From positions 1-14,024 of the forward strand of contig JACQAW010000005.1 of the NCBI GenBank assembly GCA_016194725.1: a stretch of DNA of 14,024 nt, read 5' to 3'. The position numbers and the translations under genes were made by a program. Positions 13,202-14,024 of this stretch are shown here, piece by piece. The stretch's first letter is position 1; every line of letters begins with the position of its first letter. This DNA comes from Deltaproteobacteria bacterium. GTDB taxonomy: Bacteria > Bdellovibrionota > UBA1018 > UBA923. The notes below the pieces were generated by a model that saw only the letters and a list, made by a program, of their open reading frames with translations, was not told where the DNA came from and ran no database searches.

Positions 13202-14024
13202 CCTCGACTGGAATAATGAGGCGCGACAGCAGCAGAGCCACGAGGCTGAACGCCATGGCCATGAAACCCACCTGAGCAAAATTTGAAAGTGTCCCGTCAG
13301 TGGCGCGGGTTACCAGCAGTCCCGCCAAAAACGCGGCAAGAGCCGCCGACAGCTGCTGCACGCTGCCAATCAGACTCAGAAAACCCCCACGGTTTTGCGG
13401 TAAAACCATGGCTGTGACCAGCGCAGTGGCTGGCGTCAGGCGCCCGCCCATGAGCACGAAAAAACTGGTGACGCAGAATACGGCCGAACCCAGCGACATG
13501 GGTACCAGGTGCGTGACCAGATAAATCGGAACCAGCGAGGCAAGCAAAGCCACCGCAAACACGGTGCGCTTGCCGTAACGATCCGCCGCTTTACCGAAAA
13601 GAATGGTCGAGACAATCGAAGCAAAGCCACCGACCAGGTAAATGACGGGCAGCCTCGCTTCGGCAATGCCGGCATTGGCAACCACCGAGGGAAAGAGAAA
13701 CGGGATAATCGAAAAATGGCCCAGGATCAAAAAACTCATGAATAGGAGAGCGACTGCCCGGCTGGGATGCAGAACAAGAGCTTTGAACTGGCCAAGCGTC
13801 TGCGCCGCCCCGGAGGCGCCCCTCGCAGCCGAAAGGTGCTGGTTCAATGCGGGCAACCACGCGTACAGGGCCGCGCTGACCAGCAAGGTCACTGCCGCCA
13901 GAAAATAAAAAGACGCGTGCCAGCCAAAGCGCACCGACAGAAAAAGACACAGCGGAACCCCGACTATCGAGGCCAGCGCAAAGGCCGACATGACGATACC
14001 CAGGGCCGAGGCGCGCCGCTCGAC
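13188..14024 (-). CDS. MFS transporter, C-terminal part (5' end outside window)
   Basis: The last 278 codons of a major facilitator superfamily permease run into the right edge of the window without a start. The first visible residues (ERRASALGIVMSAFALASIV, then GVPLCLFL) match the TM5 region of DHA1-type drug/sugar exporters. About eight membrane segments follow (TM5-12), with a central cytoplasmic loop near HLSAARGASGAAQ and the loop motif GKAADRYGKR between TM8 and TM9. The role is probably proton-coupled export of a small molecule; the substrate is unknown. The TAA at 13190-13188 lies inside the start of the SDR gene, so the two are likely co-transcribed. Confidence 0.9.
   Translation of the reverse strand, partial: VERRASALGIVMSAFALASIVGVPLCLFLSVRFGWHASFYFLAAVTLLVSAALYAWLPALNQHLSAARGASGAAQTLGQFKALVLHPSRAVALLFMSFLILGHFSIIPFLFPSVVANAGIAEARLPVIYLVGGFASIVSTILFGKAADRYGKRTVFAVALLASLVPIYLVTHLVPMSLGSAVFCVTSFFVLMGGRLTPATALVTAMVLPQNRGGFLSLIGSVQQLSAALAAFLAGLLVTRATDGTLSNFAQVGFMAMAFSLVALLLSRLIIPVEGGKD

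Noticed and set aside
12314..13216. 300-codon plus-strand frame opposite the SDR gene
   Set aside because: The minus strand clearly encodes a Rossmann-fold SDR; the plus-strand translation is His/Arg/Gln-rich without a recognisable domain.
1..14024. tRNA/rRNA genes, CRISPR arrays, insertion sequences, attachment sites
   Set aside because: None seen on reading both strands; no direct-repeat arrays, transposase-like protein or tRNA-like cloverleaf noticed.

Overview
The window looks like a chromosomal segment of a Gram-negative bacterium. It is fairly GC-rich (judged by eye, not computed). The support is an RND/MMPL exporter, secreted proteins with export signals, an ABC-2 polysaccharide-type exporter and acyl-CoA dehydrogenases. 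No rRNA, tRNA or phylum-specific marker is present, so the phylum cannot be fixed. Coding is dense, no stretch over 300 bases lacks a gene, and I see no insertion sequence, integrase, CRISPR array or tRNA.

Layout. (1) Bases 1-1768, plus strand: the end of cysD, then a cysN-like GTPase gene whose start overlaps the cysD stop. Together these are the ATP sulfurylase of sulfate activation. The CysN-like protein ends in what appears to be a decayed APS-kinase (CysC) domain. (2) Bases 7514-1780, minus strand, a probable operon read right to left: a membrane-anchored phospholipase-D-family protein, two acyl-CoA dehydrogenase-like subunits, an ABC-2 permease and its ATPase. The first three genes and the last two are packed with short gaps or overlaps; a 56-base spacer separates the two blocks. 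(3) Bases 7539-9812, plus strand: an MMPL/RND-type exporter, divergent from the phospholipase-D gene with only a few bases between the starts. (4) Bases 14024-9742, minus strand: an MFS transporter (5' end outside the window), an extended SDR of the epimerase/reductase type, a secreted 546-residue protein of unknown family, and a secreted 245-residue protein that may be a START/SRPBCC-type lipid-binding fold. A promoter-like site and a 22-base inverted repeat lie just before the unknown secreted gene.

How the genes may work together. Regions 2-4 share an envelope-lipid theme: an RND exporter of a type often used for lipids, a PLD-fold enzyme in the envelope, an acyl-CoA dehydrogenase pair, an SDR, a possible periplasmic lipid-binding protein and an ABC exporter. 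I infer a lipid or lipid-linked glycan modification and export cluster; neither substrate nor product can be read from sequence.

A recurrent oddity is the loss of catalytic signatures in one partner or domain: no P-loop in the CysC-like tail, no catalytic Glu in the smaller acyl-CoA dehydrogenase, Ser for Lys in the first HKD motif of the phospholipase, and Asn for the catalytic Tyr in the SDR. Each was read by eye from conserved motifs and should be confirmed by alignment.
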